Assembly: GCF_005876985.1 (NCBI RefSeq)
Contig: NZ_VAHD01000004.1
Coordinates: 124,001 to 188,000, forward strand
Reading direction: 5' to 3'
DNA length: 64,000 nucleotides
Source of the DNA: Rhodoferax bucti
GTDB lineage: Bacteria; Pseudomonadota; Gammaproteobacteria; Burkholderiales; Burkholderiaceae_C
The translations under genes were made by a program, and so were the position numbers. The notes beneath the pieces were generated by a model. That model was not told where the DNA came from. It was given only the letters and a program-made list of their open reading frames with translations, and searched no databases. This document shows, piece after piece, positions 1 to 10,536 of the stretch (positions are counted from its first letter, which is position 1; each line of letters starts with the position of its first letter).

Positions 1-246
1 CGCTTGCTCGCGCTCGGCCAGCACCAGGTTTTCAATGCGCGTCCACACCGCCGGTGGTGGGGCGATGCCGGGCTGCAATTCGTTGATGCTGGAGAGGCGC
101 CCTTGCCAAATCAGGGCGGCCGCCCGCACCGGCGCTTGCTCGCGGGCCATGGCTTCAAAGCGGCGGCGGGCGGGGCCGCGCAGGGTGCCCAGGGCGTAGC
201 TGGCGGCCAGGCGGTCCAGCAATTCGGGGTGGTGGTGAATTTTCAT
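1..246 (-). CDS. anti-sigma factor, N-terminal part (partial at window edge)
   Basis: The minus strand opens with an ATG at 246 and stays open to the window edge, giving 82 residues that begin MKIHHHPELLDRLAASYALG. The pattern of a helix containing LDRLAASYALGTLRGPARRRFE, followed by AALIWQGRLSSINELQPGIAPP, is typical of RskA/ChrR-like anti-sigma factors. In these the cytoplasmic N-terminus holds the sigma factor and a later membrane segment, not visible here, anchors it. It starts 9 bases after the stop of the ECF sigma gene, so the two are surely co-transcribed and co-regulated. The C-terminal half lies outside the window. The anti-sigma role rests on family resemblance and gene order. Confidence 0.78.
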   Translation of the reverse strand, partial: MKIHHHPELLDRLAASYALGTLRGPARRRFEAMAREQAPVRAAALIWQGRLSSINELQPGIAPPPAVWTRIENLVLAEREQA

Positions 247-255
247 GACAACCCT

Positions 256-831
256 TCAGGCAAAACGCGCCATGCACAGGCGCAGCTGGTCCAGGCCACG
301 GCGTATCCAGGTTTTGACCGTGCCCAGCGGCAGCTGCAACTGGGTGGCCAGCTCGCTGTGGCTCAGGTCGCGCATGTAGGCGAGGTTGACCACCTCGCGC
401 TGCTTGCTCTCCAGCCGGCCCAGGCATTGGTTCAGGGCCCAGGCTTGTTCGCTGGCCTGTGCTGTGTCCAGCGGGGTGGGGCCTTCGCCGGCCAAGGTGT
501 CGGCCAGGGTCTCGTCAATCTCTTGGGTGAGGTGGGTGCGCTCGGCGGCGCGGCGGCGCAGCAGGTCTAGCGCGCGACTGCGCACGATGAGGCCCATCCA
601 CGCCATCGGCGGGCTGAGAGACGCGGAGTAGTCCGGGGCCGAGCGCCAGATGTTCAAGAAGGCCTCCTGCAGCACGTCTTCCGCCAGCTCGCGGTGGCTG
701 ACCACCCGCAGCGCCAGCCCGTAAAGCTTGCCGGCGCAGGCGTCGTAGAGCGATTTGAGGGCGGCCTGGTCTTGGAGCGCAATGCGTTGCAGCAGAGCGA
801 TGAGGCGGGCGTCGGGGTGGTCTTCATGCAT
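256..831 (-). CDS. ECF-type RNA polymerase sigma factor
   Basis: This 191-residue protein starts at the ATG at 831 (MHEDHPDARL); a longer open frame upstream reads through the promoter region and is not believable. Region 2 is seen as ALKSLYDACAGKLYGLALRV, then ELAEDVLQEAFLNIWR. Region 4 is seen as LNQCLGRLESKQREVVNLAYM, then HSELATQLQLPLGTVKTWIRRGL, a clear helix-turn-helix for -35 recognition. Size and layout match group-4 (ECF) sigma factors of the SigK/RpoE type. Its partner is the anti-sigma gene immediately downstream. A divergent motif pair in the upstream gap suggests it activates both its own operon and the ferritin-like operon. The inducing signal cannot be read from the sequence. 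Confidence 0.93.
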   Translation of the reverse strand: MHEDHPDARLIALLQRIALQDQAALKSLYDACAGKLYGLALRVVSHRELAEDVLQEAFLNIWRSAPDYSASLSPPMAWMGLIVRSRALDLLRRRAAERTHLTQEIDETLADTLAGEGPTPLDTAQASEQAWALNQCLGRLESKQREVVNLAYMRDLSHSELATQLQLPLGTVKTWIRRGLDQLRLCMARFA

Positions 832-919
832 TGCTCGATTCTGTCGTATGTGGCGGCGGTCTGGCTTACACCGCCGTGTGTAGGGGGCTTGCGCGGAGTG
901 CCCGCAAGCTACCCACCAG

Positions 920-946
920 ATACGCACCAAGGGGGGAAATGGATTC
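920..946 (-). promoter_or_regulatory. candidate ECF promoter for the sigma/anti-sigma operon
   Basis: Read on the minus strand, GAATCC (946-941) is followed after 16 bases by CGTAT (924-920), about 90 bases before the sigma start codon. The same two boxes occur on the plus strand at 970-997 in front of the ferritin-like gene. The shared boxes suggest autoregulation by the ECF factor. This is inference; no transcription start is known. Confidence 0.5.
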
Positions 947-969
947 ACAAAAATATTTTTCAGAAAGTT

Positions 970-997
970 GAATCCAAGGGGCGGTGAGCCTGCGTAT
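970..997 (+). promoter_or_regulatory. candidate ECF promoter for the ferritin-like operon
   Basis: GAATCC (970-975), a 17-base spacer and CGTAT (993-997) lie about 65 bases upstream of the start codon at 1064. The motif matches the divergent one at 920-946 base for base in both boxes; the spacer differs by one. It is a likely target of the ECF sigma factor encoded next door. Confidence 0.5.
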
Positions 998-1063
998 TCG
1001 ATGGGAGAGCCGGATGTTCCGGTCTCACGGAGTTGCTCCCAACCTTTATTGAAGGAATCTGTC

Positions 1064-1675
1064 ATGCCCACCATCGTTCACACCGCTGCGTCCTCCACCT
1101 CATCTTCCACCTCGTCCATTGCTTCCCGCCGCGCCTTTATGGGCCGCACCGGCACGCTGTCTGCTGTTGCCGTGGCTTTGCTCGCAGGCAAAGATGCCTT
1201 GGCCCAAGGCATGGCGGGTGACACTTCCAAGGACGTGGGCATCCTGAACGTGGCGCTGGGCTTGGAGCACGAGGCCATCAACGCCTACCAACTGGGTGCT
1301 GGCAGCGGCCTGCTGCAAAAGCCGGTGCTCGATGTGGCCGTGCGCTTCCAGGCGGACCACAAAGCCCACCGCGACGCGTTGGTGGCCACTATCCAGAAGC
1401 TGGGCGGCACCCCGGTCATGGAAAAGAAGCTGGACGACTACGCCAAAGCCCTGAAGGCCGACACCCTGCGCAACCAGGGCGATGTGCTCGATTTGGCCGC
1501 CCGCCTGGAGCTGGGCGCCATCAACGCTTACCTGGGCGTGATTCCCGCCTTTGGTAGCAAAGACCTGGCCAAAGTGGCCGGCCGCTTGGCCGCGGACGAA
1601 ACCATGCATTACACCCTGCTGCAAAACGCGCTGGGCCGCCCCCTGCCGGCGGGCGCATTGTTCTTCGGCGCGTGA
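1064..1675 (+). CDS. ferritin-like domain protein with Tat-type signal
   Basis: The ATG at 1064 is preceded by GAAGGA at 1051-1056; the frame is open further upstream, but that part overlaps the putative promoter. The 203-residue product has an N-terminal SRRAFMGRTG segment and a hydrophobic stretch (LSAVAVALLAG), like a Tat signal with the second arginine followed by AF, and then ALAQG. The mature part is a helical ferritin-like fold. Two similar halves show Glu and His in helix positions (LGLEHEAINAYQLG, FQADHKAHRDAL, LELGAINAYLG, ADETMHYTLLQ). The first gene of a three-gene run with a cytochrome c and a DUF3455 protein, it probably acts in the periplasm on iron or oxidative damage. The substrate is unknown. 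Confidence 0.8.
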   Translation: MPTIVHTAASSTSSSTSSIASRRAFMGRTGTLSAVAVALLAGKDALAQGMAGDTSKDVGILNVALGLEHEAINAYQLGAGSGLLQKPVLDVAVRFQADHKAHRDALVATIQKLGGTPVMEKKLDDYAKALKADTLRNQGDVLDLAARLELGAINAYLGVIPAFGSKDLAKVAGRLAADETMHYTLLQNALGRPLPAGALFFGA

Positions 1676-2097
1676 TGGTGGCGCGCACCTTCCACCGTCG
1701 GTGCGCGTGGGCCGTGGTGCTGGGGCTGGGCGCCGCCGGGGCTGCGCTGGCGCAGGCACCGGCCGTGTTGCCGGCGGCCGAGGCGCCATCGCTAAGTCGC
1801 GGGCAGCAGCTGGTGGAAAGCCGCTGCTTCGCCTGCCACAGCCTGGACGCCAACCGCGCCGGCCCCACCTTGCGCGGTGTGGTCGGCCGCAAGGCCGGCA
1901 AGGCGGAGGGCTACTTTTATTCCGAAGCCATGGCGGCGGCCACCCACACCTGGACGGAGGCCGGCCTCAAGGCCTGGCTGACCAACCCCGAAAAAGTGGT
2001 GCCCGGCCAAGAGATGTATTACCAGCTGGACAGCGCCCATGACCGCGAGGACGTGGTGGCCTACCTGGCCAGCGTGTCCAAGCGCGCGCAGAAATAA
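1675..2097 (+). CDS. periplasmic class I cytochrome c
   Basis: The ATG at 1675 overlaps the TGA of the ferritin-like gene, indicating translational coupling; a GTG one codon earlier is possible. The 140-residue product has a signal peptide (hydrophobic AWAVVLGLGAAGAALAQA). The haem attachment motif is CFACH, followed by GPTLRGVVGRKAG, typical of mono-haem class I cytochromes c. EMYYQL near the C-terminal third offers the probable axial methionine. It resembles small cytochrome c family proteins of Burkholderiales. Its electron partner may be the ferritin-like protein upstream, but that is only suggested by co-transcription. Confidence 0.88.
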   Translation: MVARTFHRRCAWAVVLGLGAAGAALAQAPAVLPAAEAPSLSRGQQLVESRCFACHSLDANRAGPTLRGVVGRKAGKAEGYFYSEAMAAATHTWTEAGLKAWLTNPEKVVPGQEMYYQLDSAHDREDVVAYLASVSKRAQK

Positions 2098-2126
2098 CCC
2101 CCCCTCATTTTTCAAAGGAACCTTGT

Positions 2127-2669
2127 ATGCAAACCCGTACCGCTCTCTCTTTGGTGGCTCTGGCCGCACTCACCGCCTGCGCCAGCCAGCCCATGCGTGC
2201 CCCGTTCAGCCAGGCAGACTTGCCCGCTGCCGTGCAAGTGCCCGCCGGCCACACCGTGGTGATGGAAACAGCCGCCGCCGGCGACATCACCTACCAGTGC
2301 CGCGCCAAGAAAGACATGGCCGGCCAGTTTGAATGGGTGTTTGTGGGCCCGGACGCCGGCCTCAAAGACCGCAGTGGCAAGGTCGTCGGCAAGTACTACG
2401 GCCCGCCCGCCACCTGGGAGAGCAACGACGGCTCTAAGGTCACCGCCACCCAAGTGGCCGTGGCGCCCAATGGTGCTGCCAACATCCCCCTCCAGCTGGT
2501 CAAAGCCAACCCCGCCACCGGCATGGGCGCCATGCAGGGCGTGAGCTACATCCAGCGCGTGGCCACCATGGGTGGTATTGCGCCGGCCAGCGCCTGCGCC
2601 AAGGCCAACGAGGGCGCCAACCAGCTGGTGCGCTACAGCGCCGACTACATCTTCTACAAAGCGATGTAA
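2127..2669 (+). CDS. DUF3455-family lipoprotein
   Basis: The 180-residue product starts with MQTRTALSLVALAALTACAS, a lipoprotein signal with lipobox LTAC, so it is predicted to be membrane-anchored and periplasmic. The body shows the DUF3455 pattern: VPAGHTVV, ITYQCRAK, FEWVFVGPDA, YYGPPATWESNDGSKV, SYIQRVATMGGIAP. The family has no established function that I can name. It follows the cytochrome gene after 29 bases containing an AAAGGAA ribosome site and closes the putative ECF-controlled operon. A terminator-like repeat begins 15 bases after its stop. Confidence 0.82.
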   Translation: MQTRTALSLVALAALTACASQPMRAPFSQADLPAAVQVPAGHTVVMETAAAGDITYQCRAKKDMAGQFEWVFVGPDAGLKDRSGKVVGKYYGPPATWESNDGSKVTATQVAVAPNGAANIPLQLVKANPATGMGAMQGVSYIQRVATMGGIAPASACAKANEGANQLVRYSADYIFYKAM

Positions 2670-2684
2670 CGCCGATCCCCAAAC

Positions 2685-2748
2685 TGCTATCAAAATAAGA
2701 GCTGCTTGCGCATGTTTTACGGGCGCTAGCGGCTCTTTTTGCTTGTAA
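2685..2748 (+). repeat. dispersed palindromic repeat copy 1 (terminator-like)
   Basis: This is a full-length member of the family. GCTATCAAAATAAGAGC is followed by TGCTTGCGCA, then ACGGGCGCTAGCGGC and a T-rich tail with GCTTGTAA. AGAGCTGC (2698-2705) can pair with GCGGCTCT (2729-2736), one G-U pair included, and TTTTT follows, so the copy may end transcription of the DUF3455 operon. It is 63/64 identical to the copy at 7728-7791. Confidence 0.9.
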
Positions 2749-2818
2749 ATATGCCGTTCGGCGGCAGACAAGGTGCAACCGGGGGAAGCTGCCGGTAAAC
2801 GCCTGCATAATTTCTCCA

Positions 2819-2867
2819 ACAACCGTGCCGGTGGCTGCGCAGGGGCGCCACCGGTGGCCACGGTTGT
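2819..2867 (+). promoter_or_regulatory. long leader stem upstream of the hybrid kinase
   Basis: ACAACCGTG (2819-2827) pairs with CACGGTTGT (2859-2867), and the adjoining CCGGTGGC (2828-2835) pairs with GCCACCGG (2847-2854). A TGGC bulge lies at 2855-2858. That is 17 pairs with an 11-base loop, ending 21 bases before the start codon at 2889. No T-run follows, so an RNA structure controlling translation, or a protein-binding palindrome, is likelier than a terminator. Confidence 0.6.
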
Positions 2868-2888
2868 CTTGAGAACAGGCAGTGCACC

Positions 2889-6589
<3,701 letters not shown>

Positions 6590-6593
<4 letters not shown>

Positions 6594-7627
6594 AGCAGCA
6601 GGACGAACGCCCCAAAATTCTGGTGGTGGACGATGAGCCCACCAATCTGCAAATCCTGCGGGAAGTGCTCAACCAAGACTACCGCCTGCTGTTTGCACGC
6701 GACGGCGAGAAGGCCTTGCAACTGGCGGCAGACGAGTTGCCCCACCTGATCCTGCTGGATGTGATGATGCCCGGCCTGACCGGGCTGGAGACATGCCAGC
6801 GCCTCAAAGCCAACCCCGCCACGCAGGCGATACCGGTGATTTTTGTGACGGCGTTGAGTGATGTACGCGACGAATCTGCAGGTTTTGAGGCGGGTGGTGT
6901 GGACTACATCACCAAACCCATCAGCCCGCCGGTGGTGCGTGCCAGGGTCAAAACGCACTTGTCGCTGGTGCATGCCGATGCGCTCAAAAAGACCCGACTG
7001 CAAATTATTCAGTGCTTGGGCCGTGCCGCGGAGTACCGCGACAACGAAACCGGCCTGCACTCCATCCGCATGAGCCACTACTCGCGCATTCTGGCGCTGG
7101 CGGCGGGCTTCAGCACAGGGTTTGCCGATGAGTTGTTTTATGCCGCACCCATGCACGACATCGGCAAGATCGGCACGCCCGACGGCATCTTGCTGCGCCC
7201 CGGAAAACTCTCGGCAGAGGAGTGGACCATCATGCAGCAGCATGTACATATTGGCGCCGAGATTTTGGGCGAGCACGACTCGCCACTTCTGCAAATGGCC
7301 CGGGTGATTGCTTTGGCTCACCACGAAAAGTTTGATGGCAGCGGCTACCCCTACAAGCTGGTGGGCGAGGCCATTCCCATCGAGGCCCGCATCGTAGCCA
7401 TTGCTGATGTGTTTGACGCCTTGACCTCAGTGAGGCCCTACAAAAAAGCCTGGTCGGTGGAAGAGGCGGTGGCCCTGCTGCAGGCTGAGAAGGGCAAGCA
7501 CTTCGACCCGGAGCTGGTGGACTTGTTTTTGGGCCAGCTGCCGGCGTTGCTGGAAATCAAGGAGCGCTACGCAGAGAGCCCGGAGCCGCCCGACCTCCCC
7601 GCCGTGCCGCCCCCCGCTTCCGTGTAA
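6590..7627 (+). CDS. HD-GYP response regulator, probable c-di-GMP phosphodiesterase
   Basis: This 345-residue protein overlaps the Hpt fragment by ATGA and so belongs to the same operon. The receiver domain (about 8-125) has ILVVDDEP, the phosphorylated Asp in LILLDVMMPG, and the conserved Lys in YITKPI. The HD-GYP domain follows (about 140-320) with HSIRMSHYSRILA, HDIGKIGTPDGIL and HHEKFDGSGYP, the full signature of the family that hydrolyses c-di-GMP. The natural phosphate donor would be the upstream hybrid kinase through its Hpt. The TAG in that Hpt may leave this regulator without its relay unless the kinase signals directly or another Hpt substitutes. The C-terminus is proline-rich and probably disordered. 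Confidence 0.93.
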
Positions 7628-7727
7628 ACACGCCAATCACCCGAACCTGGTGCTTGGCCTGCTCGCTCATGCCTGTGTGCCGCAGCCGGGCGCGGCTCCA
7701 CAAGACGAGGTAGGGCCTACATCAGAA

Positions 7728-7791
7728 TGCTATCAAAATAAGAGCTGCTTGCACATGTTTTACGGGCGCTAGCGGCTCTTTTTGCTTGTAA
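7728..7791 (+). repeat. dispersed palindromic repeat copy 2 (terminator-like)
   Basis: It differs from the copy at 2685-2748 at one base (GCACA instead of GCGCA). It keeps the AGAGCTGC / GCGGCTCT stem followed by T's. It lies 100 bases after the HD-GYP gene in direct orientation, so the two near-identical copies frame the whole kinase/HD-GYP module. The rest of the 278-base gap before tag shows no gene. Confidence 0.9.
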
Positions 7792-7905
7792 TTGAAGCCT
7801 TGTTGTTCTGGTGCATCGCAGTGGGCGGTGTGGAGAGCTTGAGGCCCGAGTGACACGCTATACTGATAAAAAAAACAGTACTTCAGTGCACCTTGCGGAG
7901 GCCCC

Positions 7906-8559
7906 ATGCTTAACGACACTGCCGCGCCCAACGGGCTCTTTACCGACGATAACCACACTGCACGTTGCGTCTGGTGCCGCAGCACGGCCGAATACCAGCG
8001 CTACCACGACCAGGAGTGGGGCTTCCCGGTGCACAGCGACACGCGCTTGTTCGAGAAGATTTGCCTTGAAGGCTTTCAGGCGGGCTTGAGCTGGCTCACC
8101 ATACTGAACAAGCGCGAGTCCTTCCGCGCCGCCTTTGCAGGTTTTGATATGGACAAGGTGGCCCTGTTCGATGAGGCCGACGAGAAACGCCTGGTGCTGG
8201 ATGCCGGCATCGTGCGCCATCGCGGCAAGATTGCTTCCACCATCAACAACGCCAAAAAGGCTCAGGAGCTGCGAGCAGAGTTCGGTAGTCTGGCGGCCTA
8301 CTTCTGGGGCTTTGAGCCTGTCAGCGGCAGCCGCCCGGCCACCATTACCCACCAAACGCTCAGCGGGGTGACCACCTCGCCGGAATCAATCGCACTGTCC
8401 AAAGACTTGCGCAAGCGCGGCTGGAGCTTTGTGGGCCCCACCACCATGTATGCCTTCATGCAGGCCATGGGATTGGTGAATGACCACCTGGAGGGCTGCC
8501 ACGCCCGCGAGCGAGCCCTGCAAGCCAGAGCGGCCTTTGTGCCGCCCCGCAAGCCTTAG
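7906..8559 (+). CDS. tag: DNA-3-methyladenine glycosylase I
   Basis: The 217-residue product removes 3-methyladenine from alkylated DNA in base excision repair. Family features are CVWCRSTAEYQRYHDQEWG at the N-terminus, FEKICLEGFQAGLSWLTILNKRE, then FVGPTTMYAFMQAMGLVNDHLEGC near the end. The N-terminal Cys and His and the C-terminal His and Cys (NDHLEGC) are the expected zinc ligands. The start at 7906 is about 20 residues upstream of the conserved core, slightly longer than the E. coli enzyme. A GCGGAGG ribosome site at 7894-7900 supports this start. It is monocistronic and ends in a 4-base overlap with the convergent DsbA-like gene. Confidence 0.95.
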   Translation: MLNDTAAPNGLFTDDNHTARCVWCRSTAEYQRYHDQEWGFPVHSDTRLFEKICLEGFQAGLSWLTILNKRESFRAAFAGFDMDKVALFDEADEKRLVLDAGIVRHRGKIASTINNAKKAQELRAEFGSLAAYFWGFEPVSGSRPATITHQTLSGVTTSPESIALSKDLRKRGWSFVGPTTMYAFMQAMGLVNDHLEGCHARERALQARAAFVPPRKP

Positions 8560-9206
8560 GCCGCGGCTCCGGCAATCGCTGCCAACAGGGCGTCGTGGCC
8601 GTTGTAGAGCGCGTCGCCACGCACCAGGCGAGCGCCGCTCGCGCCGTGGACCACCATGGCCGGCACGCCTTGTGCGCCATGGGCCTGCATGAGGCGGCGG
8701 GCTTTCTGCACGCGGGCATCGTGCTGGAGTTGCAGGTCTGCGTCCTGTCGGGCTAACAGGTCGGCCGCCGCCGTCAGGCCCCTGGCACGCAGTACGCCGT
8801 CCACACCTTGCGGGGTGCAGATGTCCAGGCCATTGACGTAGCGTGCCTCCTGCAAAAGCTTCAAGGTATTCAGTTCTTCCGCCGGTGCGGTGTGTGCCAC
8901 GGCAGTGAGGGCGAGAGAGGCGGCGGATGAATCAAATCGGGTGCCGTGCTGGCCCAGCACCTGGCTGCGGTAGGCCTCGCTAAAGGTCTGGCCGGTGAGC
9001 TTTCCGATGCGTACATCGTTGGACCACGCAAAGTCGGCGAAGTCTGCGCTCATCACGCGCCCGCCGCCGCTGAACAAGCCGATGGGCGCCAGCTCCAAGG
9101 AGATCGTCGCTTCCTGCCCCAGGCGCTGGATGGCAGGGGAGGCGCCGTAGCACCAGCCACACAAGGGGTCGAATAAATAGGTCACGGAGGTCACAGTGGT
9201 GGACAT
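8556..9206 (-). CDS. DsbA-family thioredoxin-fold protein
   Basis: From the ATG at 9206 the protein has 216 residues; an in-frame TTG six codons earlier would overlap the upstream stop. It begins TYLFDPLCGWCYGASPAIQRL, with CGWC at the thioredoxin active-site position, and has the cis-proline segment AQGVPAMVVHG near the end. This fits cytoplasmic DSBA-like or FrnE-related oxidoreductases. No signal peptide is seen, so it acts in the cytoplasm, possibly as a disulphide or glutathione-linked oxidoreductase. It follows the small TPR-like protein after 14 bases, in one transcript. The substrate is unknown. Confidence 0.85.
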   Translation of the reverse strand: MSTTVTSVTYLFDPLCGWCYGASPAIQRLGQEATISLELAPIGLFSGGGRVMSADFADFAWSNDVRIGKLTGQTFSEAYRSQVLGQHGTRFDSSAASLALTAVAHTAPAEELNTLKLLQEARYVNGLDICTPQGVDGVLRARGLTAAADLLARQDADLQLQHDARVQKARRLMQAHGAQGVPAMVVHGASGARLVRGDALYNGHDALLAAIAGAAA

Positions 9207-9220
9207 GGGGTGGAGTTTTT

Positions 9221-9475
9221 TCAATGGTTGTTAAGCGTGGCGGCTGCGAGCGCTTGCTCAAAAAGGACGATCTCTTCCTGCAGGCTACCGCGGCTGCGGA
9301 AGTGACGGGCGGCGCGGTTGTACCAGTTCTCGGCGTCTTCCAGATCGCCTTCCTGCAGGTGCAAGATGCCGTGCAACCAGGCGCCCAGCATGGAGTCGTC
9401 CTTTTGCACCTGGTCGTGTGCGGCGTTCCAGCGACCCGCGTTCAGGTCTTGTAAAACTTGGTGAAGAAGGGACAT
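9221..9475 (-). CDS. small TPR-like protein of unknown function
   Basis: An 84-residue acidic helical protein. WNAAHDQVQKDDSMLGAWLHGILHLQEGDLEDAENWYNRAARHF has the spacing of a single tetratricopeptide unit plus flanking helices. There is no signal or membrane segment. It precedes the DsbA-family gene by 14 bases and is probably co-transcribed, which would fit an adaptor role, but nothing in the sequence identifies its partner. A short real gene is supported by the tight spacing, by the upstream GGAGCG at 9479-9484 on the minus strand and by good codon use. Confidence 0.7.
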   Translation of the reverse strand: MSLLHQVLQDLNAGRWNAAHDQVQKDDSMLGAWLHGILHLQEGDLEDAENWYNRAARHFRSRGSLQEEIVLFEQALAAATLNNH

Positions 9476-9529
9476 GTGCGCTCCTGGGTGCAGGGATGGA
9501 TGCCATGCCTTAGGGCATGGCGACGGGGT

Positions 9530-10408
9530 TTACCACTTCATTTCGCCGGTGTTGACCTTGGCGCCGATGTCCAGCGACAGGCCGCCGTCCGTCAGGGCAG
9601 GGTAGGCCTGCTTCATGGCGGGGATCAAGGTGGCGCTGGTCTTGTTGGCAGCGAGGTTTTTCTCGAAAGTCTGCAAGTAGTCTTTGGTGAAGGCAATGTT
9701 GCTGGCGTCTACCTTGGTACCTGCCTTCATGTGGCCGGGAATCACCAGCTCAGGCTTCAAAGCGGCCATTTCGTCCAGCTGGGCTACCCATGCGGCGCGC
9801 TCTGCAGCGGTTTGTGTGTCAGCGGTCCAGACATGCATGTTGCCGAACACGCCGATGTTGCCGACCACCGCCTTGATGGACGGAATCCAGGCATAGGGGC
9901 GGTGTGCCAGCAGTCCTTGGGTGCCGCGGATCTCGATGGTCTGGCCTTCCAGCGTCAGGGTGTTGCCTTCCAGGGCACGGGGCACCACGGGCTTGCGGGG
10001 GGCGTTGGCGCCCATTTTGGGGCCCCAGAACGCGACCTTGCCAGCCAGCTTGGGCGCGAGTTTGCCCAGCACAGCGGGTGTGGTCACCACGTCGGCCTGG
10101 GGGAACACTTCTTTCAGGGCTTCCACACCGAAGTAGTAGTCAGGGTCGGCCTGGCTCACGTAGATGGTGGTCAGTTGCTTGCCACTGTCGAGCACGTTGG
10201 CAGCGATGCGCAAGGCGTCGGCACGGGTGAAACCGGCGTCAATGACGATGGCGTCTTTCTGGCCATAAACCAGCGTGGAATTGACGTTGAAGCTGTTGGC
10301 ATCAGCGTTGTAGATCTTGACGGTGAGCGGTTGTTGGGCGTTTGCTGCCCCAGACAGTGAGGTAAAGGCGATGGCCAGCGATGCGGCGATAACGGTAGTG
10401 CGGATCAT
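9530..10408 (-). CDS. secreted metallo-beta-lactamase-fold protein with altered metal site
   Basis: The 292-residue precursor has a signal peptide (MIRTTVIAASLAIAFTSLSG to ANAQQ). An MBL fold follows: NSFNVNSTLVYGQKDAIVIDAGFTRADAL is the first strand region with the conserved Asp. Where hydrolases have HxHxDH, this protein has SQADPDYYFG, so the two first metal-binding histidines are missing. GNIGVFGNMHVW and IPGHMKAG keep histidines in later motifs. It resembles a periplasmic MBL subfamily with (H/Q)ADPDYYFG motifs, of unknown chemistry. It is divergent from a LysR gene, which probably regulates it through the 128-base gap. Confidence 0.82.
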   Translation of the reverse strand: MIRTTVIAASLAIAFTSLSGAANAQQPLTVKIYNADANSFNVNSTLVYGQKDAIVIDAGFTRADALRIAANVLDSGKQLTTIYVSQADPDYYFGVEALKEVFPQADVVTTPAVLGKLAPKLAGKVAFWGPKMGANAPRKPVVPRALEGNTLTLEGQTIEIRGTQGLLAHRPYAWIPSIKAVVGNIGVFGNMHVWTADTQTAAERAAWVAQLDEMAALKPELVIPGHMKAGTKVDASNIAFTKDYLQTFEKNLAANKTSATLIPAMKQAYPALTDGGLSLDIGAKVNTGEMKW

Positions 10409-10518
10409 GGTGAACTCCTGGTAGTGGTTGGACGCTAAGAGGACGTCTCATCAGCGTTGGGTTGAACTTTAATTTCAATATCCGCGCAGATAAACCCGAT
10501 AATTCGGCCAAAACTGTT

Positions 10519-10529
10519 TCATAAAATGA
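10519..10529. promoter_or_regulatory. small palindrome upstream of the LysR gene
   Basis: TCAT-AAA-ATGA lies 8 bases before the LysR start codon, within the 128-base divergent gap shared with the MBL gene. LysR-type regulators usually repress themselves and activate the divergent gene from such gaps. The palindrome is short and could be chance. Confidence 0.3.
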
Positions 10530-10536
10530 GCAAATC

